Below, piece after piece: positions 39,201 through 50,200 of a DNA stretch of 64,000 bases. The stretch covers positions 57,228,431-57,292,430 of the forward strand of contig JASFXZ010000002.1 of assembly GCA_032209605.1 (NCBI GenBank), given 5' to 3'. The translations under genes were made by a program, and so were the position numbers. Within the stretch, counting starts at the first letter, position 1, and each line of letters starts with the position of its first letter. This stretch comes from Mactromeris polynyma (taxonomy: Eukaryota; Mollusca; Bivalvia; Venerida; Mactridae). A model generated the notes under the pieces. That model was not told the DNA's origin. It saw only the letters and a program-made list of their open reading frames with translations, and ran no database searches.

Positions 39201-39960
39201 TTCTCATATCCATCAATGTAAAGAAGCCAGCTCAAAGCTTCCAATGTCAAAATGTTTGACACACAGTATTATACTACAACTGGGAGGAGTAAGTGCATGA
39301 AGGTCACTGAACCAATTCTGGCCCCGATCTCTCGAAGCATCTCAATCTCAGCTCAATCTCAGCTCAAATCTTGTCTCAAATCGTTGAGATTGTTCTCATA
39401 CTTTAATTGTGTACCCGATATCAATTAATCAATATTTTACAAAACATGTTTCATTGCTGATCACATCACTGTTTGTTCACAACTGTTCTCAGGCAATTAA
39501 AATGGAACATAGACATGTATCGTAATGAGCGTAAATAATACTGAAAATTATAAACATATTAAAATCAGACCTCTGCTTTGCTTTTAACAGCGATTGCAAT
39601 ATTAAGAACAAAATGCAAAAGAAAGCTACCAACTGATGATGTTGCTTCGGACACTCCTTACTCAAATTACACGACACAAACATGTTTACGTAAATTCTAT
39701 GAATCCAAATTAAGCCATCGAAAAACTTGCGGGAGAGTAACATCAATAATACATTTGTAAACACTTGAATAATACAGGTTCTGTCATGGAACAATTCCAA
39801 TATGCTTTTTTTATAAAAAATAGATATTTCCAACTGCCTGTCCTATAAATACATCTTGAGACGATATTTCACACACAAGTAAAATATTACAATCCACAGA
39901 CAGTAACATAGTCTGTTGTTGAGTTTTGTTTGAATTGCTAATAAAGTTTCACTTCAGAAA
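36284..39960. other. 5' flank of the eag gene and intergenic DNA
   Basis: Contains the presumed 5' UTR and promoter of eag (minus strand, immediately above 36283) and about 3.5 kb of AT-rich DNA. A somewhat GC-richer patch lies at 36690-36770. An inverted-repeat element copy sits at 38486-38674. Open frames up to 114 codons have no recognisable homology. Confidence 0.5.
38486..38674. mobile_element. Inverted-repeat element, 'AGACCACC' family
   Basis: Left end TAAACAGCCAAACCTC, interior GAAGAAAGTTTGTCG and TTAAAATATGGAAGTAAAAA, right end GAGATGGTCTTTAAGCAAGG then ATTTACTGCATA. The interior closely matches the copy at 63205 (TTCTGAAGAAAGT and AAAATATGG), defining a subfamily. Confidence 0.7.
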
Positions 39961-39964
39961 AATG

Positions 39965-40738
39965 TTAATGTTGCTGATGAGAGGTTGCTGATGAGGTTGT
40001 GCTCTGGAGAGTATGTTGATTAGAAGTTGTTGACGAGAGGTTGTAGACGAGAGATTGTGGACGAGTGGTTAAGGATGAGAAATTGTTGATAAGGGATTGT
40101 TAATGAAAAGTTGTTCATGAGAGGTTGTGGATGAGGGGTTGCTAATGAGAGGTTGTGGACGAGCAGTTGTTGATGAGAAGTTGTGGACGAGAGGTTGTTG
40201 ATGAGAGGTTAAGAGGTTGTTGATGTGATGTTGTTGATGAGAGGTTGAGGGTGAAAGGTTGTGGATAAGAGGTTGTTGATGAGAAGTTGTTGATGAGAGC
40301 ATGTGGATGAGGGGTTGTTGATGAGAAGTTGTTCATAAGAGGTTGTTGATGAGAAGTTGTTGATGAGATTTTGTGGATAAGAGGTTGTTGATGAGAAGTT
40401 GTTGATGAGATTTTGTGGATAAGAGGTTGTTGATGAGAAGTTGTTCACGAGAGGCTGTGGACGAGCAATTGTTGATGAGAAGTTGTGGATGAGATAATGT
40501 TGATGAGAGGTTGAGGATGGAAGGTTGTGGATAAGAAGTTGTTGATGAGAGTTTGTGGATAAGGGGTTGTTGATGAGAGGTCGTGGACGAGTGGTTGTTG
40601 ATGAGAGGTCGTGGACGAGTGGTTGTAGATGAGAGGTTGTTGCTCTGGAGAGGTTGTTGATGAAAGGTTGTTACTCTGGAGAGATTGTTGATGTGAGATT
40701 TTGTTGCTCTGGAGAGGTTGTTGCCGAGAGACTTAAGA
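39965..40738. repeat. 15-bp tandem array
   Basis: About 50 units of a 15-bp motif of the form AGGTTGTTGATGAGA, with GTGGACGAG and GTGGATAAG variants and larger blocks (GATGAGATTTTGTGGATAAG) repeated at a higher order. A period that is a multiple of 3 gives open frames of 64-155 codons on the minus strand, rich in Ser, Thr, Asn and Leu. I regard these as artefacts. Confidence 0.93.
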
Positions 40739-40842
40739 GAAACTTCCCAATTTCTATTGTTTAATGCCATCAACCTGGCAGGTAGGCACACAGTAACCAT
40801 TATTTAACTAGCTGGCAGCTCAATTATTGGCCATGTTAGAAC

Positions 40843-40914
40843 AGACCCCTACCAGGATTTGAACCTTTGACCTCTAGCTCCCAAGGCAGAAGCCTTAACC
40901 ACTCTGCCACGGGA
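40843..40914 (-). repeat. tRNA-derived SINE head or pseudo-tRNA
   Basis: On the minus strand, GTGGCAGAGTGGTTAAGGC is a tRNA(Ser/Leu)-like A box and GGTTCAAATCC is a perfect B box. The T stem (AAAGG opposite CCTGG) and the acceptor ends do not pair well, so a functional tRNA is unlikely. It lies just beyond the TAMM41 3' end. Confidence 0.6.
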
Positions 40915-41000
40915 AAAGGTAGTACATGTTGTAGATATATGAATCTTTTTCGTTCCTAAGTAATTGAAACATTATAACAAGCAGTCTGTTTAAGATAACA

Positions 41001-41006
41001 TTTATT
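41001..41006 (-). terminator. Candidate poly(A) signal of TAMM41
   Basis: AATAAA on the minus strand, about 900 bases after the TAMM41 stop. A second AATAAA lies at 41668-41673. Either would give a plausible 3' UTR. Confidence 0.4.
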
Positions 41007-41903
41007 ATCAAGCAATATAAAACTTCAGTGGTGATGAAACCATTTACACACTCATTAACATTTATATAATCATTGTCATCGAAGCAACAGAAAGTATAAG
41101 GTTATCTTTGACAACCAGAAATAAGAACTTACAAATTTACATATAAATAGTCAACAGTATTTATAGGAAATCAATAGATATACAGAACAGTTTATATGAT
41201 AAGGCCATGTCAAATTGGAATTGTGTTAAGCGTCCGTGTGCACCTAGGTTTTGCGCTCTTCGTGCCAAAAAACAACATTTTTTCTAAGCTAAAAATTACA
41301 ATATTTTCGATGTTCATGATTCGACAACGGCAATTTTAGTTGAGATCCGACAACGATGTGATTATTCTTAAACATTTTATCAATACCGCAATCAAACAGA
41401 ATCATGTATAGATCTAGTTTTGAAACAAACCATTTTGTTTTGTTTTTATGATGTTTCTTTCATTCTAAAATTATGCATCGCTTATTATCTGAGAATATTT
41501 GTTTCTTCGTTATGAGTTTGTGTTTTTTTAACATGTAGCTAGGTTTCGCAAACTTACGTTGACGCATAACAAAATTCCTAATAGAATAAACAGTCTTACA
41601 GATCACACAAAAAATGTTCAATGAATAGATATTTTGATGACAAGTAATAAAAATATATTGTTTAAGGTTTATTAGGCTAATATCCAGATGTCGCTGAAAA
41701 TTTAAGAGGCAAAATCTTGACACAAGCGATGGTTATGGTAATTACACTACATGCGGGTTTAATTCCAACTTAAAAAACTTCGTTTCAAAACAGACAACCA
41801 AAAATATTGATACATGAAATACAGCAGCAAGATTTCATATACCCACACCTAAATAGATATAATATCCAAAATGAAAATAAATATCCTTAGAAGCTTATTC
41901 TTG

Positions 41904-42944
41904 TTAAGACTTCGAGTCAGGTTTTGACTTCATTCCTTTGATCATTTTCTTCACCTTACTCCAACCATACTTTATACTTTTTCTCACTCCAGCGGTCAAA
42001 ATGCTTTTTAAACTTTGACTCCAACTTGATTTGTTAACAATATTAGCGATACTCTGAGACACATATACCCCACAATCACTTTCAAGCGATGTACTTCTCA
42101 CAATGTCTTCAACATCAGGATAAGTATTCGGACTCAATTTCTCTCTCGCGTGAAGTAACTGTTCTAGTACTACACGTGGTAGATGATTCAGATGATAAAA
42201 TCTTGTTACTTGGTTCTGATAATGTATGTACATGTTAGAATGCTCATTATAAGTCATATATAAAATGTCAGACAATACGGGCTCATAAAGTTGCTTGAAA
42301 TATGGTAAATTTGGCATAACAATTTTAGAAACTTTCCCCTTGTCTTCCCCAAATTTCATCCTAAAGTCACCGCTGTAAGATAAACTTGTGATAGTTGTGA
42401 ATAAATCTTTATCTGTAAATGTTTCTGGTAGAAGTAACAATGACGAGTGAACAGCGCTTGTTAAATTTGTTTGTAAAGCTTGTATTAATTTTGACGAATG
42501 AGGCTTCTTGATGATCTTGACTGGTTTTTGCAACCTTCCACTTACATAGAGCGTGTCCCAATTAATTAAATCTGAAACCAGTCTGTCAGTTCCAATAACT
42601 CCATATTTAATCAATCTTTGTTCAAAGGGAACAAGTGTATTGAAGTAAATACCAGCTCCATAATGGTCCTGGATTTGTGAAACATTTTTCGCACCAAAAC
42701 GTTTCAGAAATGAGTAATGTTTAGAATTTATGTCTAAATTTTCTCTATGCCACTCTTTTGGATCATCTACAACAACAACAAAGTCAAGCATGTTCTGGGA
42801 CATATTTCCCCCTGCCTGTTGGAACACACCGGAGCCATAAGCAAATGCCATCTGAATACTGCTGGGGAAAGTGGCTAAAACACGCTGAAATACATCAGTC
42901 TTAATCACCGTCACTTCAGACGAAAGTGCTCTTGCAATAGACAT
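41904..42944 (-). CDS. TAMM41: TAM41/TAMM41, mitochondrial phosphatidate cytidylyltransferase
   Basis: Seen: an uninterrupted 346-codon frame with no intron. Near the N terminus AFAYGSGVFQQAGG (residues about 33-46) and MLDFVVVVDDP (about 52-62) form the nucleotidyltransferase GSG and acidic metal-binding motifs. Later come AGIYFNTLVPFEQRLIKYGV, WDTLYVSGRLQKPVKII and LSYSGDFRMKFGEDKGKV, all diagnostic of TAM41, and a basic C-terminal tail. Known: the enzyme makes CDP-diacylglycerol from phosphatidic acid and CTP at the matrix side of the inner mitochondrial membrane, the first step towards cardiolipin. Length is close to vertebrate orthologues. A TAG lies in frame 9 bases before the ATG, supporting this start. 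Odd: the whole gene is one exon (vertebrate genes are split), and it begins only 80 bp after SDHAF1. Confidence 0.96.
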   Translation of the reverse strand: MSIARALSSEVTVIKTDVFQRVLATFPSSIQMAFAYGSGVFQQAGGNMSQNMLDFVVVVDDPKEWHRENLDINSKHYSFLKRFGAKNVSQIQDHYGAGIYFNTLVPFEQRLIKYGVIGTDRLVSDLINWDTLYVSGRLQKPVKIIKKPHSSKLIQALQTNLTSAVHSSLLLLPETFTDKDLFTTITSLSYSGDFRMKFGEDKGKVSKIVMPNLPYFKQLYEPVLSDILYMTYNEHSNMYIHYQNQVTRFYHLNHLPRVVLEQLLHAREKLSPNTYPDVEDIVRSTSLESDCGVYVSQSIANIVNKSSWSQSLKSILTAGVRKSIKYGWSKVKKMIKGMKSKPDSKS

Positions 42945-43024
42945 TTTTTTCTAGTTCTAATTAAGTCACAGATAAACAATAAATAAAGATATATTCACAC
43001 ACAGTTTTTTGTTTTCGTAAAATT

Positions 43025-43264
43025 TCACTTTTCTTTACTAAATACACCAACACTTTTAACATCTTGTCTTCTAAGCATCTCTAACTGTCGAACTCCTCGT
43101 CTATAAGACTGTTCTATCTGTATGGTGTTTGTTTTAGGAATCACTGAATTTTTCTTGAATTCGCTTTTTACATATTCTGACAGACCTGGGCGAGCTTTTG
43201 CAACTTTAAGAAATTCACGATAAAGACCAAGCACCTGTATCTGTATTTTACTATAACGAACCAT
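43025..43264 (-). CDS. SDHAF1: SDHAF1 (LYRM8), succinate dehydrogenase assembly factor 1
   Basis: Seen: a 79-residue single-exon frame with the LYR motif at residues 14-16 (QVLGLYREFLKVAK), then KARPGLSEYVKSEFKKN and the conserved arginine-rich block SYRRGVRQLEMLRR (about 53-66). Known: SDHAF1 is a small mitochondrial matrix protein that binds the Fe-S transfer complex through its LYR motif and helps insert clusters into the SDHB subunit of complex II. The mollusc-type protein lacks the long tail of human SDHAF1 (115 residues), but the core is complete. A good acceptor (TTTTTCAG, ending at 43295) lies 31 bp before the ATG, so the 5' UTR is probably spliced to an exon upstream. It is followed at 80 bp by TAMM41 with no AATAAA between them. 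Confidence 0.94.
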   Translation of the reverse strand: MVRYSKIQIQVLGLYREFLKVAKARPGLSEYVKSEFKKNSVIPKTNTIQIEQSYRRGVRQLEMLRRQDVKSVGVFSKEK

Positions 43265-43294
43265 TTCTAATCTTGGTACGAACTTTGTAACATA

Positions 43295-44232
43295 CTGAAA
43301 AAGAAAATAATAAATGTATCACAAGTATCACAAAGCTACAATTGCTTAGTTTGCTACATAATAAATGCAAAGCAAACTACTTTTAAATGAACTTATCATC
43401 AATCAGTAGAATCAAAGACCTAAACATATATTTACGAACCAACACTTTATCTTATATTGGACCCATCCTTCTTAAGTTAATCATGGGGGAACGAATGCCC
43501 GCTAAAGGTCCTATGTCAGTATGTGGCTTGACCACTATGCCATACACACTACACAGGTGGCACCATTTAGTGATTTAACCAAATACAGTTAGATTTACCA
43601 AAATACAGTTTAATTTGTCCAAATACGATCATTTTATGTGGAAATATATGTATTTAAATGGTTATTGAAGGTAATAAAGTAGTATAATATATAAATAATG
43701 AGCAATATTACAGTTAATTTGGGTAAGTCGTGCAGCCGCCATACACACTCTAATATTAATGTCTGAAAAGTGAAATATTTATAAAATGATGCTTTGATAA
43801 TCTTTATCGATGAAACCATTTAATTGAACTTAATGGTAAGTTATATTCCTTTAGAAACACGGACTCACAAAATATAACATTTAATGATTTATATATGCAG
43901 CACTAACTTGACTAAGATGCAAGTACGAAAATAATCAGTACGAAAACCGGCACGTTTTGCGTAACATGTTTATATAATGATATATAAGACAGAAAGACAA
44001 ACCTACACTATTCCAATTGTAAGAAATTAATTCTTTCTGAGTTTAATGTGAACATATTGCACACCTTTCAGGAAGTGGCAACCTCTAAACACAGAAAAAG
44101 CGATGTCCCCTGCGGGAATTTGTTTGGCATTACCTCCCTTTATAAGCCGGTACTTACTTCCGGTTCATGTGCAACGCGAAGCAATTTCGATACAACTTTC
44201 AATTATTCAGAATTTCTACGAATAACCTCGAA
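43295..44232. promoter_or_regulatory. Candidate bidirectional promoter region, SDHAF1 / RTRAF
   Basis: The start codons of SDHAF1 (minus) and RTRAF (plus) are 968 bp apart, head to head. ACTTCCGG at 44156-44163 is an ETS/GABP-type motif, common in promoters of mitochondrial and housekeeping genes. The same spot reads GGAAGTAAGTACC on the minus strand, a good splice donor that could end the non-coding first exon of SDHAF1, with its acceptor at 43295. Transcription starts cannot be read from sequence. Confidence 0.45.
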
Positions 44233-47200
44233 ATGTTTCGACGCAAGTTACTGGCGCTTAATTACCAACAGCCCCAGGCTTTTGACTCAAGTGGTAACAA
44301 ATGTTGTCTATCTTAATTTCGTGTTCATTGTGCAATCTACTGAACTATCATAGTATTCGGATATTAATGTAAATTTAGATACTTAATATATGCGTGGTTA
44401 TAAAATGTGTTTTTTGTCATTCTGTTTGAATTGATAGTTACAGAACTTATAAATAAATATCTTAATATTAAACTTATGTTTACCTGGTAGCTTTACTCCT
44501 GCAGATAGTCAATAATATAAAACATTTTAAGTTTTAACCATTATTTTAAAACCACTCATTATGTTATTTTGCTTTCACTTTGCATGTAACGTCTAAAAGA
44601 AATGTTAATTTCAACAAAAGGCCTCTGGCCCATAATACATGTTACAAAGGGCCTATGGAATGTGATGTAGCATTTTTGAATCCGCAAATCATTTATTGAC
44701 ATTCAAACAGTATGGTTGCCTTGCCTAATCTCGTGGGTTTTCCTTAAGTCGTGGGCAAGTAAACAGGTACATTTCTCAGGTTAGAAGGATTGGATCATCA
44801 AACGTTCTATCCGGTCATTTGTATAGAAGTGTCGCTTGTTTTTTTCCTAAACAGTCACAATTGCCATAGTAACCTTCTTATTTAAGCTGCTTTTTCTTGT
44901 TTGTTTACATTTTTCGTACTGGCGATGACGAGTTATTGTTTTCGTAGCTTTGCGCCTGCGCGACTTTGGTTTAATTATGTCTCACCAAACTATCGTTTGT
45001 GATTAGAATAGAGAATAAAATATTTCATTTCACCAAACGTCCTGGCATGTGAATATATTAAAATGGAAAACATTTTATTACCAATTCCTGTCATTTCATA
45101 CATCAATAAACGTTATTCCTTTTACCTACAGGCAAGTTTTACTTCTTAATGTAATGAAATTGTTATAGTTAAGTGAACAGAGTGTACCAAGTGTTGACAC
45201 TGGTACATCACTTTAAATAGATTCGGTTCTACATTTAGGGTTCACATGTAAGAAGACACAGGGAGTTCCTTTGTCCATATTGCTATAAATTATACCGTTA
45301 AATACATAGGCAATAAACTTGTTAGTATTTTAAAGGTTCAATAGATGCATTTCTTTGAATGTGTGATCAATATAATAGTTTGGTGAGACATGTATTCATG
45401 TTTTCAATATGAATACCTCCAGCCCACGGAATAAGGAAAAACATCATTCACGTTTATTTGTTACAACGGATGTTGCAAATGACTTTGAATTATTATATAA
45501 AGACCACAAGAGATGATATGCAAATCATATAAGATGTAGATAATGGGTATTTTGTCTTTTTTATAAAATTACATTACATTTTGAAACCGTTGAATGTAAA
45601 TGGTGACATCTGATGCCTTTTTAGCTGGATTTTTCGAGAAAAATTCCGGCTTATAGATTTGCGAAAACCGGGCGGGCGGGCGGATATTATTGATGTGAAG
45701 AAAAGTAAAATCGGGAAAATAATGTGCAAGCCCGGGCTTTTTGGCGTAAAGGCAGCTACGTGCCTGCGCTTGTCATTTATCCTGCTTAAAACAATGCTGG
45801 TTTCCAAAATCCGGGTTTTTCACTCTCCAGAAAATTCATCTTATTCTCGTTTCATAATTATCTGGGTCTGTTGCACAGCTATTACGCTGGTTTGTGAAAT
45901 CTGCAGTGGATGGCTTGGAAACAAGTGCGCATCTTCATGCAATTAACATGAATATTGGAAATTCTTTACCTAATCCGCCTTAGAGAAGTTAGAAAGCATA
46001 GTTGAGCTGTAGGAAATGTATTTTCCCTGCTGGTCACATTTGATAGTTCAAAAAAAGAGTTGGAAAAAGAGCAACAAAGAATCGTGTCTGAAAGTGCTAC
46101 ATGATATTGATAGGAAGCCGATAAGACCCTACAGAACCTGAAATTGTCAAAATGTGAAATAAGTTAAGGAGGATCTTATTTATAGGACTATCCTGCAGGA
46201 TGATGCAGGTTGTCACTACGGCTCATTTCATGATGTGACATGTTACAGTTGCCATACCTCTAAGGTTTAAGCAAAGCCACATAGAACTGTGTTGGTAACT
46301 ATAATAGTCAAAACATTAAAATGAACAAAATGCTGGTCTCGCTTAAATGATGCAATAGATGTAACCTTTACCTAAAATGACCTGAATGTAATGCCAACGT
46401 TTTATGTCATAGGTTTTTGGAAGTGCATGGTTACGCTTTATGTCATATATGCAAAGCATGTCTCATTTCTTAGTAACAACTGCCATTCAGAAAATGTATA
46501 TGTTTGTGCTCTGAAAAGAAGGAGCATATAGCTGCTGGTTCATCCATTTATTCATCCGTCTGTGTGTCCCGCAATTGTGTCCACACTAATTCTCAGCAAC
46601 CACCAGCTGTAATTCTATTGACCTTGATGGGAAGCTTCACTATATCAAGAAGAGATGGCCGGCATATTGTCTGCATGTTCGGGTTCCATAATTTTCACAT
46701 ACTGCAACATCTACCTATAATTTCTTGTTGTTATATTGTTACAGATGAGAAAGCATTTAGATGTTTGATTGTGTGGTTAGAAGATCAAAAAATCAGACAT
46801 TACAAGATAGAAGACAGAGCAGCGTTGCGTAACCTTGAATCCTCAGACTGGCCTAAAGCTTTTGATAATGTATGTTACCAGTAAGACATAGTCATAATCT
46901 AATTTATTGTGTATATGACAACCATTATTGCATTTAAGTAATAGTCATATTTTTTATTAGTTGTTAAATGGACATTTCTATGTAAGATTATTCTTATTTG
47001 TCAGAAATCTGAAATTTAGTCTTGTGAAACAACTGTAGATTTTTGGTGTTCTAAATTATACTCGAGTCAGAAATTAATGTTTCAGATAGATGTAGCAAAT
47101 TAAACATGAAAACAAATGTTTAAGGAACTATTATAATGATTATATTACTCTATTAATATGGAGCCATCTTTAAAAAAATATTTGTTTGACATGACCCCAC

Positions 47201-50200
47201 CCAGCAGCAAATTTTAGTTGCATAGATTGGTAGTTAATTTTTTTGTGTGCATAGTCTTGGTAGTGTTAACTTTGAAACACTGCTGTAAATGAATCCTGCT
47301 CAGATGTCCTCAAAAAAGTTTTAAGTAGTTGCCATTTTCATGGGTAGGTAGGGTTATGCAAATCAAACTTGTTTTTTTAATTACTGTTCAAAGTATATAT
47401 TATGTTTTCAACTTCATATACTCCCATGTACATTCGATAATGATAACTAGTGCATATTATCGTGTGATTTTAAAATGTGTTCTTTTCAGTACATGAATGA
47501 ACTTGGTTCTCCATATCCTACCTCAGATAGAAATGCTGCGATTGATTGGATACTGGGATATGCAGTCAGACTAGAATATGGAGATGATGGTACATGTCTT
47601 TTATACATTTTATTTCACTTTTTATTTCAACATGTTTAAACATGATCATGATCCCATTTTGTCAGAAGTAGTCACTTAGTAATTACTTGTTATAGACAAA
47701 CTCGTTTTGCCCTAAGGATGAGAAATTGTATTTGATATCTATTAGGTTATTTTTCAACTGTATCTAAATTGAAGATATTTGCTGATATTTTTATTAATCA
47801 GCTTTGTTGATCCGATTTTATCAAAACAATGACTTTGTTCGATATCATAGGTTTGCAAAAGTTAATGTTTTGTACTTAAATTACCTAGCATCAACAGATG
47901 CTGAGTATTAAAAATAGTCTTGTTTCTGGTCTCCCGGACTGACCATACTTAGAGGCTTGTGTCACTGCTATCGAGATAGGTATATGAGCCAGAGTCATGA
48001 CACCTTAGATGATGGAATTTAGTATGTCTCAAAAAGTATTTGAGCTACAGTTATAAACCATCACAAAAATGTAAGTCCGCATGTGAAGTTAAATTGGGTC
48101 GGGATCAAGGTCACTGTTAATAAAAATAGAAGAAAGGTTTTTACTTAATATCTTTAGTTCAAAATAGAATATAGTAATAAAACATTGTATGTAGGTATAT
48201 TAATAACTTGTTTTAATTTGTGTAATACTTAACTGAAAACTTATTCCAGCTTCAGCCATCAAACTTTGCTTGAACGTTTTTCAGCATGTGAAGTTGTGCA
48301 CCTGGTAATTTTGATTCTCATTCATAAACTATGGGCAGAATAATGGCCCTTTCTTTTGTGACAGAGGCGGGGAATCTGTGTCCTATGGACACATTTCCGG
48401 TTAATTTTTATACTGAATGGAATGGTAGTTGTAGATACTTGGTACCGTTGTATAAAATGTCGTAATTAATTATTTAATTGTTTGCAAGAATATATTCTTT
48501 GATTATGAACAAAAATCTATAGAAAAAAAATCAATACCTACCGTCCCTGTTAATTCGGAGGCCCATGATCAGAAACAAGACTGTTTTTTAGGCCTGAGGT
48601 AGGTATGATAAACTAATGAGTTATTTGACATTCTGTGACCTTCAGAGACATTGCATTAAATGTTGCATACATGAGTTTATACTTTTTCAGCTGAGAAATT
48701 CCGTGCAATAAAACCACAGACGCCAGGTCCGATATCGGGAACCACAGCGCCACCTGGTGGAGCATCTTCCAATCCATTAGACAGTATTAACTGTAGGCAT
48801 TTTATTCATTGTATGAAGTAACTAAATAACAGCTGACCAGTGTATAAAACATAAATGTCAGACTATTGAGTGAATAAATTTTGTATAGAGTGTTTATTAT
48901 GCATTAGACAACTTTTGTAAAAATGCATTGTTTCATCAGGTTTATGCCGTTTTTCAACAATATTTCAGTCATATATGACAGTCAGTTGACCTAACCCATT
49001 TTGCTGGAATTAATTCTCAACCAGTACTAACTTGCTCTACTGTAAGCAACTGACAACTTCTCCACAAGTGGAGGACATGAACATAACCAATATCACATAG
49101 ACGAAAATAACCTGTCCAACCCAAGAATCAAACCCCGATCTGCTGGGTGACATTTTCTGTAGGTAGAAATCTAAGTTACAAGTAACTTAAGCACAGCAAA
49201 AAAATTAAACATGTTTGGTATTAAATGATGAGGTGTAAATAAATGTATTTTATTATATTTTATAATATATAATGTGAAATATCAATGATATAATATTACA
49301 TTTTGTAATATTTTATTCTAGTTGATGATCCAGATTTTAAAGCAGGGGTTACTTCCCTTGCTATGTTGTTACAGATACCTCCGTACCACGATCATAAAGA
49401 ACAACTTAAGGTAATTGAAATCATTTACTTACTGAATAGATAGTTCCCACATCAACACTATTTACCGTATATTACCGGCCATAAGTCGGATCTCGGCCAT
49501 AAGTCGAGGTTGTAGTTTTGTCTGTAAAAAGGGAAATTTAGGCTTACTCCTTCCATAAGTCGAGGGGGGACTTAGGCAAGATGAAAAAATAATCCTCTTG
49601 GCATTTCATCATTCTAATTCAGGTATGATTGACTAATCTGGTCAGATAATTAAGAAAGTTTATACGAATTACGATTTGTTGTTTGTCCGTCAATTTTACG
49701 AGTATTGTATAACAATAAAATATTAGCAAAGAATCAAAGCATGTGACTTCTAACTGCTCAATTAAGGGTCTCTCAATGGGCCAAACAATAAAATACCCAC
49801 CTCTTGGGTGTGTTTCTGACGCCTGGAGGGATTAAAGTGTCATCAATTATTGTAATTAACAACCTCGGCTGTCAGTATGACTAAAATCCGTACTGCCTGT
49901 TTCGGGACGGTACGTGGTCGTATTTTCGAGTTGAAAATGTGTCTTCATCTGTTACTCAATCATAAGTCGACCAGTGACTTTTGGTGATTTTTTTTAGTAA
50001 AAAAAACTCGACTAATGACCGGTAATATACGGTTCCTCACTTGTTCTTAATTATCAGCCATTATGATAGGCAAAACTGATAAGCACTTATAGGAGTAATT
50101 CCCAAATATGTGATAATTGAGAAAATGCCAAAATAATTGGCATGTGACTACAACTTTTTCTTCAACTTTCTGATCCATTTGCCCACTTGAGCCAAATGAA

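Noticed and set aside
40069..40800. Ser/Asn/Thr-rich frames up to 155 codons
   Set aside because: Artefacts of the 15-bp array, without non-repeat coding sequence at either end.
44048..44353. 101-codon plus-strand frame over RTRAF exon 1
   Set aside because: It is in a different frame from the conserved MFRRKL start and has no homology.
46504..46744. Open frame extending upstream of RTRAF exon 2
   Set aside because: A clean acceptor (TATATTGTTACAG) ends at 46744, and the exon at 44233-44293 joins in frame and matches the conserved RTRAF N terminus, so the extension is intron read-through.
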